Part shown: in pieces, positions 7,927 to 17,001 of the stretch
How the letters are laid out: every line of letters starts with the position of its first letter
How positions within the stretch are numbered: position 1 is the stretch's first letter
Assembly (NCBI RefSeq): GCF_014696715.1
Contig: NZ_JACJQO010000013.1
Location: 186,001-250,000, forward strand
Length of the DNA: 64,000 nt
DNA from: Pseudanabaena sp. FACHB-2040
GTDB taxonomy: Bacteria; Cyanobacteriota; Cyanobacteriia; Phormidesmidales; Phormidesmidaceae
Direction: 5' to 3'
Position numbers and translations under genes: made by a program
Notes under the pieces: model-generated
The model's database searches: none
Told to the model about the DNA's origin: nothing
What the model saw: only the letters and a program-made list of their open reading frames with translations

Positions 7927-8219
7927 GGGTACAGAAACCTTGAACTTTAGGAAGAAGGCAGAGGTGACACGACCGTCTTTGGTACAAGTGTACTATATCG
8001 ATTGACGAAAGCATAGGTTCCCACCCTTAACAATCTGAAATATGTTGAGCTGGGTTTAAAACTGCAGATTGTCTACTCTCTAATCGATTGTCTAACCGGG
8101 CTGAAGCGCTGCATTGAGGGCTGTAATTCTAAATCAGGTAGGAAGCTGTCAGGGTTAACAATTGTCAGGACTGTTAAACCATGCCATCCTTTTGGAACGC
8201 TGAAGGGGAGACTCCATCG

Positions 8220-8233
8220 ACTGTTAAAACAGT
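8220..8233. promoter_or_regulatory. Inverted repeat upstream of the MlaE-type gene
   Basis: ACTGTT-AA-AACAGT, 6-bp arms around two bases, about 85 bases upstream of the start at 8318. CTGTTAAA also occurs near 8170, giving a repeated half-site. The 7927-8317 spacer separates two divergent genes and must contain both promoters; I see no gene in it. Confidence 0.3.
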
Positions 8234-8317
8234 TGATTTAGCGCGCTCCTGACGGCTGTCTCCGCCCACCGCTTCGTCAATCTTGCAGGTGCCCTTTCTG
8301 CCCAGGTTTGGATTGTT

Positions 8318-9184
8318 ATGGTCAAGGTCTTCGACAAATCGAACTGGGCTAAGCGCCCTGCTGCTGCCTCAAAGCCGCTTTATCAACGGATGGCTGCGAG
8401 CAGTCCACCCGCAGCGCCGCTGCCGCAAAAGTCCTTTCCCTACCACGCCATGATGGCCCTGTTTCTGGGAGGTCAGGTGCTCATGCGCATCTTGCAGGGA
8501 CGCATCAACCGTCAGCACGCTCTAGAACAGATGGTTGCTGCTGGCCCCGAGTCTCTTATGCCAGTCCTGATGACCAATCTGTTTGCAGGCATGATTTTCA
8601 CGATTCAAACGGCTCGTGAACTGGTTCGCTTTGGCAGCCTGCACGCCTTGGGCGGAGCCTTTGCCTTGGCCTTTTGCCGTGAGCTAGCGCCAATTTTGAC
8701 TGCTGCTATTCTGGCTGGGCAGGTCGGGTCTGCCTTTGCTGCCGAGATCGGCTGTATGAAGGTTACTGACCAGATCGATGCTCTCAAAGTCTTGAGAACA
8801 GATCCGGTAGATTACCTGGTGGTGCCCAGAGTTGTTGCCTGCTGTACTATGCTGCCGGTGCTAACTGTGCTGGGATTGGTCATGGGTATTGGCGGCGGCG
8901 TTGCCGTAGCGCACCAGCTTTACGACGTTAGCCCATCGCTATTTCTCGACTCGGTGCGATCGCTTCTAGTCCTCACCGATCTCACGACTGTGCTCCTGAA
9001 ATCGGTCATCTTCGGCGCGATGATAGCGCTAGCGGGATGCACCTGGGGGTTGACTACAACCTGCAGCCGCAGCGTAGGCCGTTCGGCTACCTCCGCTGTC
9101 GTTACTACTTGGGTAGCTCTATTTGTCGTTGACTTCTTTTTGTCTCTAGTTATGTTTCAAAGCGTCGGGGTGGTGAGTCATTAA
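8318..9184 (+). CDS. MlaE/YrbE-family ABC transporter permease (Ycf63-like)
   Basis: A 288-residue integral membrane protein of the MlaE permease family, which moves phospholipid or other lipid between membranes together with an ATPase (MlaF type) and an MCE-domain substrate protein. Five hydrophobic segments follow a 45-residue cytoplasmic N-terminus. The family region appears as AAEIGCMKVTDQIDALKVLRTDPVDYLVVPR, where the motif Glu...Asp-Ala-Leu...Pro-Arg is conserved. Neither partner gene is adjacent, as is common in cyanobacteria where the plastid Ycf63 relative is also separate. No Shine-Dalgarno is visible, so the exact start is soft. Confidence 0.85.
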   Translation: MVKVFDKSNWAKRPAAASKPLYQRMAASSPPAAPLPQKSFPYHAMMALFLGGQVLMRILQGRINRQHALEQMVAAGPESLMPVLMTNLFAGMIFTIQTARELVRFGSLHALGGAFALAFCRELAPILTAAILAGQVGSAFAAEIGCMKVTDQIDALKVLRTDPVDYLVVPRVVACCTMLPVLTVLGLVMGIGGGVAVAHQLYDVSPSLFLDSVRSLLVLTDLTTVLLKSVIFGAMIALAGCTWGLTTTCSRSVGRSATSAVVTTWVALFVVDFFLSLVMFQSVGVVSH

Positions 9185-9223
9185 GGTAGAGGGTAGAAGG
9201 TGGGAAGGCAGAGGGTAGAGGGG
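9185..9223 (+). repeat. Purine-rich short tandem repeat
   Basis: GGTAGAGGGTAGAAGGTGGGAAGG-type purine run beginning right after the permease stop codon. Same class as the tracts at 808-832 and 52845-52877. Confidence 0.55.
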
Positions 9224-9435
9224 AATTGGCCTTGCAAGTGGACACGCATCAGTAGGGGAATCTGTCAATTTTGCTTTACAGATTGTAATAGAACTGTTAC
9301 TCTTCTTAAAAGAGTGAATCTTGAGGCCAAAACGGGTACGTTCTGCAGATACCCCAGAGCAATAGGATTCCTTGCTCCTCAAGCTTGCAACAGGTTCTCG
9401 AGCCGAATGTAATCCAGCTGAATGTTATCCAAGCT

Positions 9436-9460
9436 CCCAGCACTTTGCTGGGTTTTTTTT
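9436..9460 (+). terminator. Rho-independent terminator
   Basis: CCCAGCA-CTT-TGCTGGG, a perfect 7-bp stem with three-base loop, followed by eight T residues. It is the most canonical terminator in the window on the rightward strand. It lies 250 bases beyond the permease stop, so either the permease has a long 3' untranslated region or an unannotated short RNA ends here. It is 13 bases from the end of the converging sbcC gene. Confidence 0.85.
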
Positions 9461-9472
9461 GGCCCTCTCGCT

Positions 9473-12235
9473 TCAACTCTCTCGTTCTATCAAAATGACG
9501 TTTTCGGTAACCTTTTCAAAGGTGTCGTCATGGCTGATAACGAAGAGCTGACGGAAGGATTTGATGCGGGAGATGGCCTCGGCCAGACTTTCTCTGCGAG
9601 GGCGGTCCATGTTGGTGGTGGGTTCGTCAAAGAAAGCAATATCGATGTCGGCCAGCACCTTCAGGAGAGCTAACCGCACAGCCAGAGCGGCGCACATCTG
9701 CTCACCTCCCGATAGGTTAATAAAGCGGCGGCGATCGGGGCCTTCCTGCACCAGAATCTCATAATCGCGGGTCCACTCTAGGGCTACGTTGGGGCGATTT
9801 AGCAGCTCCCGAAACAGTCGGTCAGCTTCCCGAGAAATGCTCTGGACGTAGCACTCGCTGATGCGGGGACCGGCTTCTTTGTAAGCATTGCGGGCAAAAT
9901 TCACAAATCGCTTGATGCGATCGCGCCTCAAGCGCTCCTGCTCGGCCCGGTTTCGTTTTTGGGTCGTCTCTTGTAGGGCTGCTAGCTGCTGCTCCAGCTC
10001 GGCCAGCAGTTTTTGCTGCTGAGGCAGGCTGCCGCTGAGGCGATCGGCCTGCGATCGCATTTCCCCATACTGGCCCTCAATTGCTGCTAGCGCCGCCGGA
10101 TCAAACAAGGCTTGCTGAGCAGTGTAGTCTTGCTGCAGGTGCGATCGCTGCTGCTCTAGGCTCTCAATGGTCTGCTCGGTGGCTGTCAGTTCTGCTAAAA
10201 GTTGGGGCTGCTGCTCAGCGGCCTGCTGATTCTGTAGATAGAGCGAGTGGCCGGTCCAATGGGTCTGCTTAATGGTCTGCTGTTGGGCGACCTGCAGATC
10301 CAAGTCAGCAAAGGCTTCTAGCTGAGTCTCTAGATCGGCTATCTGCTGGTGCCAGGCTTGCTGGTCAGCGCTCTGTTGGTTGTAGGTTGTCTGTAGCTGA
10401 GAACGATCTTGAAGGGATTTTTCGAGCAGATGGCACTGCCCTTTCGGATTGCCCAAGGCTGCTAACGTCTGGTTCAGGGTGCGCTGCTCTTCCTGTAGCG
10501 GGGCACCTGCCTGTAGCCGGGTCTGGAGGGTTTGTTGCTCTGTCTGCCACTGCTGCTGTTGAGTCTTGAGCACGACCAACTGCTGCTGCTGGACTGGCAG
10601 CTGAGCCAATTCACCCCGGTACTGGTACCGCTGCTCCACCGCTTTGCGGGAATCCTGCAGCCGCTGGCGGAGGGTGCTGGCATCGGTCTGGCTAGCCAAA
10701 TCTTGCAAAATCTCTTCTACCTGGCTCACCAGAGTGTGGTTGAGGGCAACCCCTGACTCAATGGCGCTTTTTAAGGCAGTAACAGCAGTAGCAGACAGCA
10801 CCGGAGTAGTAGCCTGCAGCGAAGCTAGTGTTTGCAGCGCTTCGTCTGCCTGGGTTTTGTACTGGCCAATGTCGGTTTGGCTGTTGGTGACCAGGGTCTG
10901 CAGTTCTTGCTCAAACTGGCGGGCGGCCTCTAAGCGGCTGAGCTGCTGCTGGATGCGATCGCACTGCTGCTCTAGTTCTGCAATTTCTTCGACTAGTGGC
11001 TTCAGGCGCTGCAGCCTACCCAGCGCTGTCTCTAGCGTAGCGGCTTGCTGCTGGCTTTGCTGGCTCTGCTGCTGCAGATGTTGCAGCTGTAGGCTGATTG
11101 GGTGAAGCGCCTGAAGCTGCTGCTGAACTTCGCTGAGCTGTTGCTCTAGCTGAGACTGTTCTTGGGCTAGGGGCTGCAGCCGGGTGAGTTCTTGTGCCGT
11201 GCTGTCTAGAGACTCTAGCTGCACCTGCAGCCGGGTCAGAACGGCCTGCTTTTTCTCGGCCTGCTTCTGCACTGCTCGTAGCTGTGTCTGTAGCGTTTGC
11301 CGCGCCTGCTGCTGTTTACTCAGGGCCTGTAGCTGAGCTTCGGCCGCTTGGTACTGCTCATAGGCCGCCTGGTTGGCCTCACAGATTGCTGTGGCCTGCT
11401 TGGCCTGCTCCAAGGACTGCCTCAGGCGAGCACTGACTTGGGTTTTGCCCTCGATTTGGCTGCCCAGAGTTTGCAGCTGACTTGAGAGCGCCTGCAGCTT
11501 TTGGGCCTCGGCCTGCAGCCTGCCTCGCTGTTCCTGCAGATCTGCTAGCGCCAGTTCTAAAGCCTGCAGCTGAGCCTGATTCGCCTGAATTTCCTGCGCG
11601 ACTGCCTGCTGTCTGGCCTGCAGGTCAGGCAGCGCCTGTAAGGCTTCTTCGTACTGAGCAATCTCTTGTTTGACGGACTCAACCTGATTCTCAGCATAGC
11701 GCCGCAGGCTATTCATCTGTTTATAGGCCGCTTTATACTCTTCTACTTTGAGAATGGCGTCGAAGACGGTTTTGCGGTTTTCAGCAGTTTGCAAAAAATC
11801 GGCGGTAAAGGTGCCCTGGGGCACGCCAATGGTGCGAGCAAAGAGCTGGGCCAAGTCAGTGCCGGGGCCAACGCCCAAGTGCTGCCGCAGCCAAGGCAGC
11901 ACTTCATCTTTAATACGGGTATAGGGCAACCGTTCGTTGAGCTGGGGATCGTAAAGGGTGTAGCCTCGCTGGGTGCAGCGCTGCACTTCGTAGGTGCGCT
12001 GATCGCGGCTGGAGATAAAGGCCACGGTTACCTGGGCGCTGCTGCTGCCGTTGCGGATTAAGTCTTCCTTGGCATAGTCACCCTGGTGGTTAAACAGAGC
12101 CCAAGCAATGGCTTCTAAGAGGCTAGTTTTACCTGCTCCGTTTTCTCCACAAATGGCGTTGGTGCCGGGCTGAAATTCAAAGTAGCGATCGCGATGGGTC
12201 TTGAAGTTCTTCAGGGTAACAGACAGGATTTGCAT
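9473..12235 (-). CDS. sbcC: SbcC/Rad50-type SMC-like ATPase
   Basis: A 920-residue Rad50/SbcC ATPase. The Walker A box GENGAGKT is at residues 30-37, followed by an ATP-dependent DNA-end-binding N-lobe; a Gln-rich coiled coil fills about 180-800; the C-lobe carries signature LSGGEQ near 842, Walker B IAFFDEPTTNMD near 866 and the switch VISHDD. With SbcD it would open hairpins and process DNA ends in repair. The hook region at mid-coil reads LAALGNPKGQCHLLE with one Cys, and I find no CxxC zinc hook anywhere. No sbcD gene is in the window. The strand ends 13 bases from the terminator of the converging permease gene. Starts MQILSVTLKNF, as is typical. Confidence 0.9.
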   Translation of the reverse strand: MQILSVTLKNFKTHRDRYFEFQPGTNAICGENGAGKTSLLEAIAWALFNHQGDYAKEDLIRNGSSSAQVTVAFISSRDQRTYEVQRCTQRGYTLYDPQLNERLPYTRIKDEVLPWLRQHLGVGPGTDLAQLFARTIGVPQGTFTADFLQTAENRKTVFDAILKVEEYKAAYKQMNSLRRYAENQVESVKQEIAQYEEALQALPDLQARQQAVAQEIQANQAQLQALELALADLQEQRGRLQAEAQKLQALSSQLQTLGSQIEGKTQVSARLRQSLEQAKQATAICEANQAAYEQYQAAEAQLQALSKQQQARQTLQTQLRAVQKQAEKKQAVLTRLQVQLESLDSTAQELTRLQPLAQEQSQLEQQLSEVQQQLQALHPISLQLQHLQQQSQQSQQQAATLETALGRLQRLKPLVEEIAELEQQCDRIQQQLSRLEAARQFEQELQTLVTNSQTDIGQYKTQADEALQTLASLQATTPVLSATAVTALKSAIESGVALNHTLVSQVEEILQDLASQTDASTLRQRLQDSRKAVEQRYQYRGELAQLPVQQQQLVVLKTQQQQWQTEQQTLQTRLQAGAPLQEEQRTLNQTLAALGNPKGQCHLLEKSLQDRSQLQTTYNQQSADQQAWHQQIADLETQLEAFADLDLQVAQQQTIKQTHWTGHSLYLQNQQAAEQQPQLLAELTATEQTIESLEQQRSHLQQDYTAQQALFDPAALAAIEGQYGEMRSQADRLSGSLPQQQKLLAELEQQLAALQETTQKRNRAEQERLRRDRIKRFVNFARNAYKEAGPRISECYVQSISREADRLFRELLNRPNVALEWTRDYEILVQEGPDRRRFINLSGGEQMCAALAVRLALLKVLADIDIAFFDEPTTNMDRPRRESLAEAISRIKSFRQLFVISHDDTFEKVTENVILIERES

Positions 12236-12310
12236 AGCCCGGTAATTCAGCGAACGCTCTGCCCACCAGCATAGATCGCGGCCTTGAAAATTGGGGCTGC
12301 GACTGCAGTG

Positions 12311-15193
12311 CTACTGAGGAACCGTCGTCGTGCAGACTGGGGCTGTTTCTGTTTGAGTGCACCAGACTACGATGACAGGCTGAGACATTGATGGTGGCAG
12401 CGCAGTCCCTCCAGGCAACGCCGAGCTGTTCGCCGGAATGCTGGCAGCCATATAGGGGAGGGCTAGGGCAAAACCGGGGGCGGCGGTAGCAGCCATTGCA
12501 GACCTCTGAGCGATCTGCGTTTGGACGGCAGCCAAAAGGGCCGTGGGGGCAACTCTGAGGTCGGTCAGAAATGACCGTAGAGCCTTAGGAGTAGGCGTTG
12601 AGGCCGAGTCTGCTAGGGCTTTTGCTATTTCGCCTGAGCCTGTTTGATTAGAGCCAGCAAAGCCAGGTAGAGAACCGAGGGCAGATGATTTAACCAGGGG
12701 AGCGGCCCCGTCGCCAGGTTGAGCCTGTAAAGCCGCTTTAGCTTGGGTGTCGGCAGCGCTGTTTGTCAGATACTCGCCCACTCTGTATTGGCCGTAGGCA
12801 GATAGCATGCCCAAGACCACTGAGGCCGGAATCAAGCACTGCATGGCATGGCGCTTCCACTGCCGTTTACGGTCTTCTCGCTGGCTGGTGACGAGGTACT
12901 GCTGCGCTAGGGACGACAGCCAGTGTCCCTGAGTTTTCTGAAACTCATCGGCATCTCGTAGGCGGCTGCCGGTCAGCAGATATTCGGGGTGGGTTGGGTA
13001 GCCGTGTTGCTGCCACTCGGTAGCGGCGGCTTCTAGGCGGCGCTGTAGCCAAATGATGTGGCGGTTTTCCTCTAGCCATTGCCGGAGCAGGGGCCAGGAG
13101 CGAATTAGGGACTCGTGCACAATGTCTAGAGTTGGCACTGGCCTGCTGGTTTCGGCGACAGGGGCCTGGGTGCGCTTGAGCAAGCTGGCAATAACTCGGG
13201 AACTGTCCTGCTTCAGAAACTTAGGTGTAGTCCAGGTCGCTTCTGGCAAAGCCACGCCATCAAGGTTGCTGCTTGAGGGAATGGTTTCGTGGTTGACGAC
13301 AACCAGATGGGCCTCGACCAGCTTAGACAGAGTTTGAACGACCAGCACATCGGAAAAGGCGGTTGTCATGAGCTCGCTCAGACAGGCTCGGCGGCGGCTG
13401 TCTTCGGTCCCTTCACCCAGCTCACACAGGCTCAGGAAAATTCGCTGGGCGACCTTTTGCTCCGCCTCTGTTAGGCTCTCAAAGAACTGGGTAGCCCGCT
13501 GGTTGAGCAGGTTACGGACACCCCCTAGCTCTGCGTAAGCTTCTAGAGTGAGTTTGGGGGCGGCTTGGCCGCTGGGGTCTTTTTCGCGCCGCCGCCAGAG
13601 TTCCTGCAGTGCTAGCTGTAGCAGGGGCAGTTCACCGGGGGCACTGACCACATCCAGCATGAGTGTATAGATCAAGTTGGGATCGTAGCGCAGGCCGACT
13701 TTCTCCAGCGGTTTGACTACGGCAGCTTTGACCTGCTCATAGGCCATAGGCGACACGGTCAAGTAGTGCTCAGTGACGCGGGCATAGAAATCAGGATAGG
13801 GGCGCAAGCTCTCGATCTGGTCTGAGCGCAGCGCGATCACGATATGGAGCGGTAGGCTGCCGTCTTTTAGAACTTCGCTCAAGCAGTGGATAAACTGCGA
13901 TCGCGCGGCGCTGTTTTTCTCCGGGTCAGCTTCAGTCCGACTCACCTGAGCGGGTAAGACTCGCTCAAACTGGTCGATTACTAGCAGCAGCCGTTTGGAG
14001 GGGTGGTTGGTCTGGCTGTCGTTGAGGGTTGCTCGAACTAGCTGGGCTAGGCCAGGCCCGCCTGCCTGCAAAAAGCTCTCTGCTCGACGCAGCTGATCGG
14101 CCCGCTCGATACCTTCAGCATTGGGTTCAATGAAGGCTTCAGCTAGGCTCTGCAGAGGGTTGAGGTCAGGCGTGATTTGGCGAATGTCCCAAACCACTTC
14201 TCCTGAAGCTGATTGAGACTGGCGCAGTTGGGGAATGAGCCCCGCTTTTAGCAGAGATGTTTTGCCGATGCCAGATGCTCCAACCACGGCACAAAACGAT
14301 GAACGCTCAACGTAGCGAGCAAGCTGGCTGGTAATTTTCTCGCGGCCAAAGAAATGTCCAGCATGGGCTTCTTCAAAGGGGTTTAGACCTCGAAAGGGGC
14401 AAAAGCTGTAGCTTAGGTGCTTTAGCCGATCTAGCGTGGTGGTGGCAGCAGCGGGGACGGCGGCAGGGGTTCCCGAAGCGCGAGTCAAGACAATATCGCT
14501 GCCTGAGCTTTCAAACAGGGGCTGCTGGATTTCGCCCTTCAGCTCGCTGCTGACCACTTCGGTCAGGTGGTGGCCGTTGACGATACCGCCTCTAGATTTG
14601 TAGGGGTTGAGCCCCGATAGCAGGGCTTTGGTAAAGACGCTGTGCGAGCCTTCGAGGGCTTCGTAGGCAGGTTCGTACTCGCGAGAAGCGGCCATGAACA
14701 GACGGTCGGTACCGTCGTTCGCACCCGGATCGGCTTCTAGGAAGTTCAGCAGTTCACCGCTATGGCAGCAGTCTAGCCAGAGGATGCGCTGGCGCACCGG
14801 GCTTTCCTGCAGCAGTCGCCGCAGCCAGAACAGAGATACGCCAAAATTGCCGGAATTGGGGTCGGCATCGCTGGTGGCTAGATAGCCCTCGCGAATGCCC
14901 ACATTGCGTTGAAGACCGTGGCCTGAGTAGTAGAAAACAGCCGTTTGAGGGACGTTCTTGCCGGTCGGTTTGAAGAGACGGATCAGCGACTCTTCTAGCA
15001 TTCGCGTTGTGATTCCGGCGCTTTTTGCGATCGCAGGTTTTCCACCCTGGATCGTTTCCGGCATCCGGTACACCCGGAACTCACCCAGGCTTTCTAAACA
15101 GCGAGCAATCGCTTCTGCATCTTGAGCAGGAGCATTGAGACTTGGCAGTTTTTGGTAGGCATTAACGCCGACTACTAGAGCATCCCTTGACAT
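12311..15193 (-). CDS. Caspase-domain (orthocaspase) nSTAND ATPase with membrane segment
   Basis: A 960-residue protein. Residues 1-235 are a caspase-family (C14) protease with catalytic His92 in YYSGHG and Cys143 in DCCHSG. From 265 the segment FCPFRGLNPFEEAHAGHFFG opens an nSTAND1-type NTPase with Walker A GASGIGKTS (305-313), Walker B LLLVIDQFERVL near 415, and a winged-helix region near 580-740. A hydrophobic span lies near 785-805 (CLIPASVVLGMLSAYGQY). The last 150 residues are Ala/Pro/Ser-rich without the WD40 or TPR sensor repeats usual downstream of nSTAND1. Such proteins are thought to cleave targets after sensing a trigger, in programmed death or antiphage roles. It is 75 bases upstream of the leftward sbcC gene. 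Confidence 0.85.
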   Translation of the reverse strand: MSRDALVVGVNAYQKLPSLNAPAQDAEAIARCLESLGEFRVYRMPETIQGGKPAIAKSAGITTRMLEESLIRLFKPTGKNVPQTAVFYYSGHGLQRNVGIREGYLATSDADPNSGNFGVSLFWLRRLLQESPVRQRILWLDCCHSGELLNFLEADPGANDGTDRLFMAASREYEPAYEALEGSHSVFTKALLSGLNPYKSRGGIVNGHHLTEVVSSELKGEIQQPLFESSGSDIVLTRASGTPAAVPAAATTTLDRLKHLSYSFCPFRGLNPFEEAHAGHFFGREKITSQLARYVERSSFCAVVGASGIGKTSLLKAGLIPQLRQSQSASGEVVWDIRQITPDLNPLQSLAEAFIEPNAEGIERADQLRRAESFLQAGGPGLAQLVRATLNDSQTNHPSKRLLLVIDQFERVLPAQVSRTEADPEKNSAARSQFIHCLSEVLKDGSLPLHIVIALRSDQIESLRPYPDFYARVTEHYLTVSPMAYEQVKAAVVKPLEKVGLRYDPNLIYTLMLDVVSAPGELPLLQLALQELWRRREKDPSGQAAPKLTLEAYAELGGVRNLLNQRATQFFESLTEAEQKVAQRIFLSLCELGEGTEDSRRRACLSELMTTAFSDVLVVQTLSKLVEAHLVVVNHETIPSSSNLDGVALPEATWTTPKFLKQDSSRVIASLLKRTQAPVAETSRPVPTLDIVHESLIRSWPLLRQWLEENRHIIWLQRRLEAAATEWQQHGYPTHPEYLLTGSRLRDADEFQKTQGHWLSSLAQQYLVTSQREDRKRQWKRHAMQCLIPASVVLGMLSAYGQYRVGEYLTNSAADTQAKAALQAQPGDGAAPLVKSSALGSLPGFAGSNQTGSGEIAKALADSASTPTPKALRSFLTDLRVAPTALLAAVQTQIAQRSAMAATAAPGFALALPYMAASIPANSSALPGGTALPPSMSQPVIVVWCTQTETAPVCTTTVPQ

Positions 15194-16038
15194 TTGACCA
15201 CACCTGATGGAAGAGAGAGAAGCAGTTGAGCGGTTTGATACCTGCGGCTGAAAAAGTTCTTTAGGTTTAGCAGCAGGGAGACAGAAAACAGAAGCCGGAG
15301 CGGTTTATGCAGGGCTATCTGCAGGGCTTAAAAAGTTGGATTTAATGATTGAAGTCCTAAATCAAAAAAATCAAACTTTTTGTGCCAGAACAGCAGTTTG
15401 ATGAAATTAGAGATAGCTTTTATGCTATTTCGCCTTCGATCTGCTCGTGTTTCTGACGATCCTGGAAACCAGCGCCAAAAGCTTGATCAAATTAAACATA
15501 GCGAACAGTAAAAATTCTTAGCAGGGGGGTGAAACCCCCTTAAATCTCTTTGACTTGCATGGAAACAAACTAGCTTTTTTTGTGATCCGAAAGATCACGA
15601 AAAGTGCACTGTTGGCTTTAACGAATACCCCTAACAAAAGTCTCTTACAGAGGGTTTTATAAAATTGAGATAAATAGTTACAGCTGCAAAGCTAGGAAAT
15701 CTCCGTGGAAAGACGGAGGTACATAAGTACCTAATACGTTTGGCGTAAATTTTGGAATTAAATGATGAGCCTACAAATATGACTGTTTGGGCTCAGCGCC
15801 CTGTTTAAGCCTTAGCTCTACTTACCTTAAGGAAGCGACGCCATCTTTAACTTTTCAAAAAGGAAATTTGATACTCCCGAAAATGTGCTGCTCGGCCGCC
15901 TTCTAACTACGCCTACAGTCGCCATCGGCAGGAGATGCCCCACCGCAAGAAACCTATTAAAAAGGGAGACACAAGCACCAAAGCTCTCTGCTCCCCGTGT
16001 CTCCCGCTCCTGCTTCTTCCCTTCCAACTACCGAAACC
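15194..16038. other. 845-base non-coding region between the caspase and DUF456 genes
   Basis: AT-rich at 15340-15860. I see several small hairpins: GGGGG/CCCCC near 15526-15541, GTGATC-CGAAA-GATCAC at 15582-15598 preceded by seven T residues, and CTCCGT/ACGGAG near 15700-15720. A 9-bp inverted repeat GGGAGACAC (15964-15972) and GTGTCTCCC (15997-16005) flanks pyrimidine-rich repeat DNA. A 36-codon open frame starting near 15413 has no ribosome site. The caspase promoter must lie here. No gene is supported. Confidence 0.5.
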
Positions 16039-16764
16039 CTAGCCCCCGTAGAGGCGAGACCAGGTTGTAACGATAAAAACAACAATGGTGAAAATAGCGA
16101 GCAGCCCCTGAAGCAGGTTACCCACCAGGTTGCCCACCACAATAGCAATGCCTACCTTAAAAGACTGCTGAGTACGCTTTGAGAACGGCAGTTCTCGCCG
16201 ATACAGAAACTCGCCGATAAAAGCTCCCAGCACCGTACCAAAGACCAGCCCCAAGATGGGGCCACCGATCGGTAGGGCCGGCAAAAACCCAAATAACCCC
16301 ACCAGCATGCCTACAACAGCCCCAATCTGACCCCAGTTGCTGGCCCCGACCCGCTGCGCCCCAATAATGCCCGCCAAATAATCGGCCACAATACCCAGAA
16401 TCAGGGCTGCGATCGCAACCCCCAAAGCCAGCCAAAGGCCTGTAAAGCCCGTAACGAAACCCCAAACTGTGATCGCAGCTACGATCAGCGTGATCCCTGG
16501 TAGTGCCGGGATAAAGGCCCCAGCCACGCCCACCAGCATGACCAAAATCAGCACCCAGTAGAGCACTGACTGCCACACCACAGCATTGGTAAACGCCGTT
16601 GAAAACTGGGAAAGCGCACTGGCGACAGCGTGACCTGCCTGGGCGTACCAATCTCCAAAGGCGTGGACAAGTTGGGAGACCTGATGGGGAAATTGCGAAA
16701 AAACGTCGGTTAACTGGTGGGATAACTCGGGCAGGGCGAGCGCTAGCTGAGGTAGGGCTGTCAT
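16039..16764 (-). CDS. DUF456 family membrane protein
   Basis: A 241-residue integral membrane protein. An amphipathic N-terminus of about 65 residues precedes the DUF456 fold, four to six hydrophobic segments rich in Gly: VLYWVLILVMLVGVAGAFIP, PALPGITLIVAAITVWGFV, LALGVAIAALILGIVADYLA, GAVVGMLVGLFGFLPALPIG and a C-terminal span ending TTWSRLYGG. The Pro-Ala-Leu-Pro-Gly motif and the IGGPILGLVFGTVLGAFIGEF segment are typical. The family's biochemical role is unknown. It stands between two long non-coding spacers. Confidence 0.85.
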   Translation of the reverse strand: MTALPQLALALPELSHQLTDVFSQFPHQVSQLVHAFGDWYAQAGHAVASALSQFSTAFTNAVVWQSVLYWVLILVMLVGVAGAFIPALPGITLIVAAITVWGFVTGFTGLWLALGVAIAALILGIVADYLAGIIGAQRVGASNWGQIGAVVGMLVGLFGFLPALPIGGPILGLVFGTVLGAFIGEFLYRRELPFSKRTQQSFKVGIAIVVGNLVGNLLQGLLAIFTIVVFIVTTWSRLYGG

Positions 16765-17001
16765 AGGGGGAAGGTAGGGAGCTTATTTTTGCCAATCTTA
16801 TTTGCCAATATTACAGAGTCCACCTCTGGGCGTCGGGTGCAATTTCCCTACCTGCAACCGGATTTATGACCCTTATTACCAATTCAAGCTAGTCCATCTA
16901 TCAAATTTATTCATGCAAATCTATCTGCCTTATGGTTAGGGCGATTGGCAAAACGGAGGATACAGTCAAAGCCAGGGAATTTTTGCTTGAAGGGGGCTTT
17001 T

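Noticed and set aside
9200-9412. 70-residue rightward frame in the permease 3' spacer
   Set aside because: It contains repeat DNA, no ribosome site and no domain; the spacer is better read as a UTR or small RNA.
15827-16182. Three short frames on both strands in the spacer before the DUF456 gene
   Set aside because: They overlap one another and a pyrimidine-rich repeat; none has a ribosome site.
16039-16795. Possible frameshift in the DUF456 gene, because a second long leftward frame overlaps it
   Set aside because: One continuous frame gives the whole membrane protein with a proper start and stop; the other frame is a GC-rich shadow.
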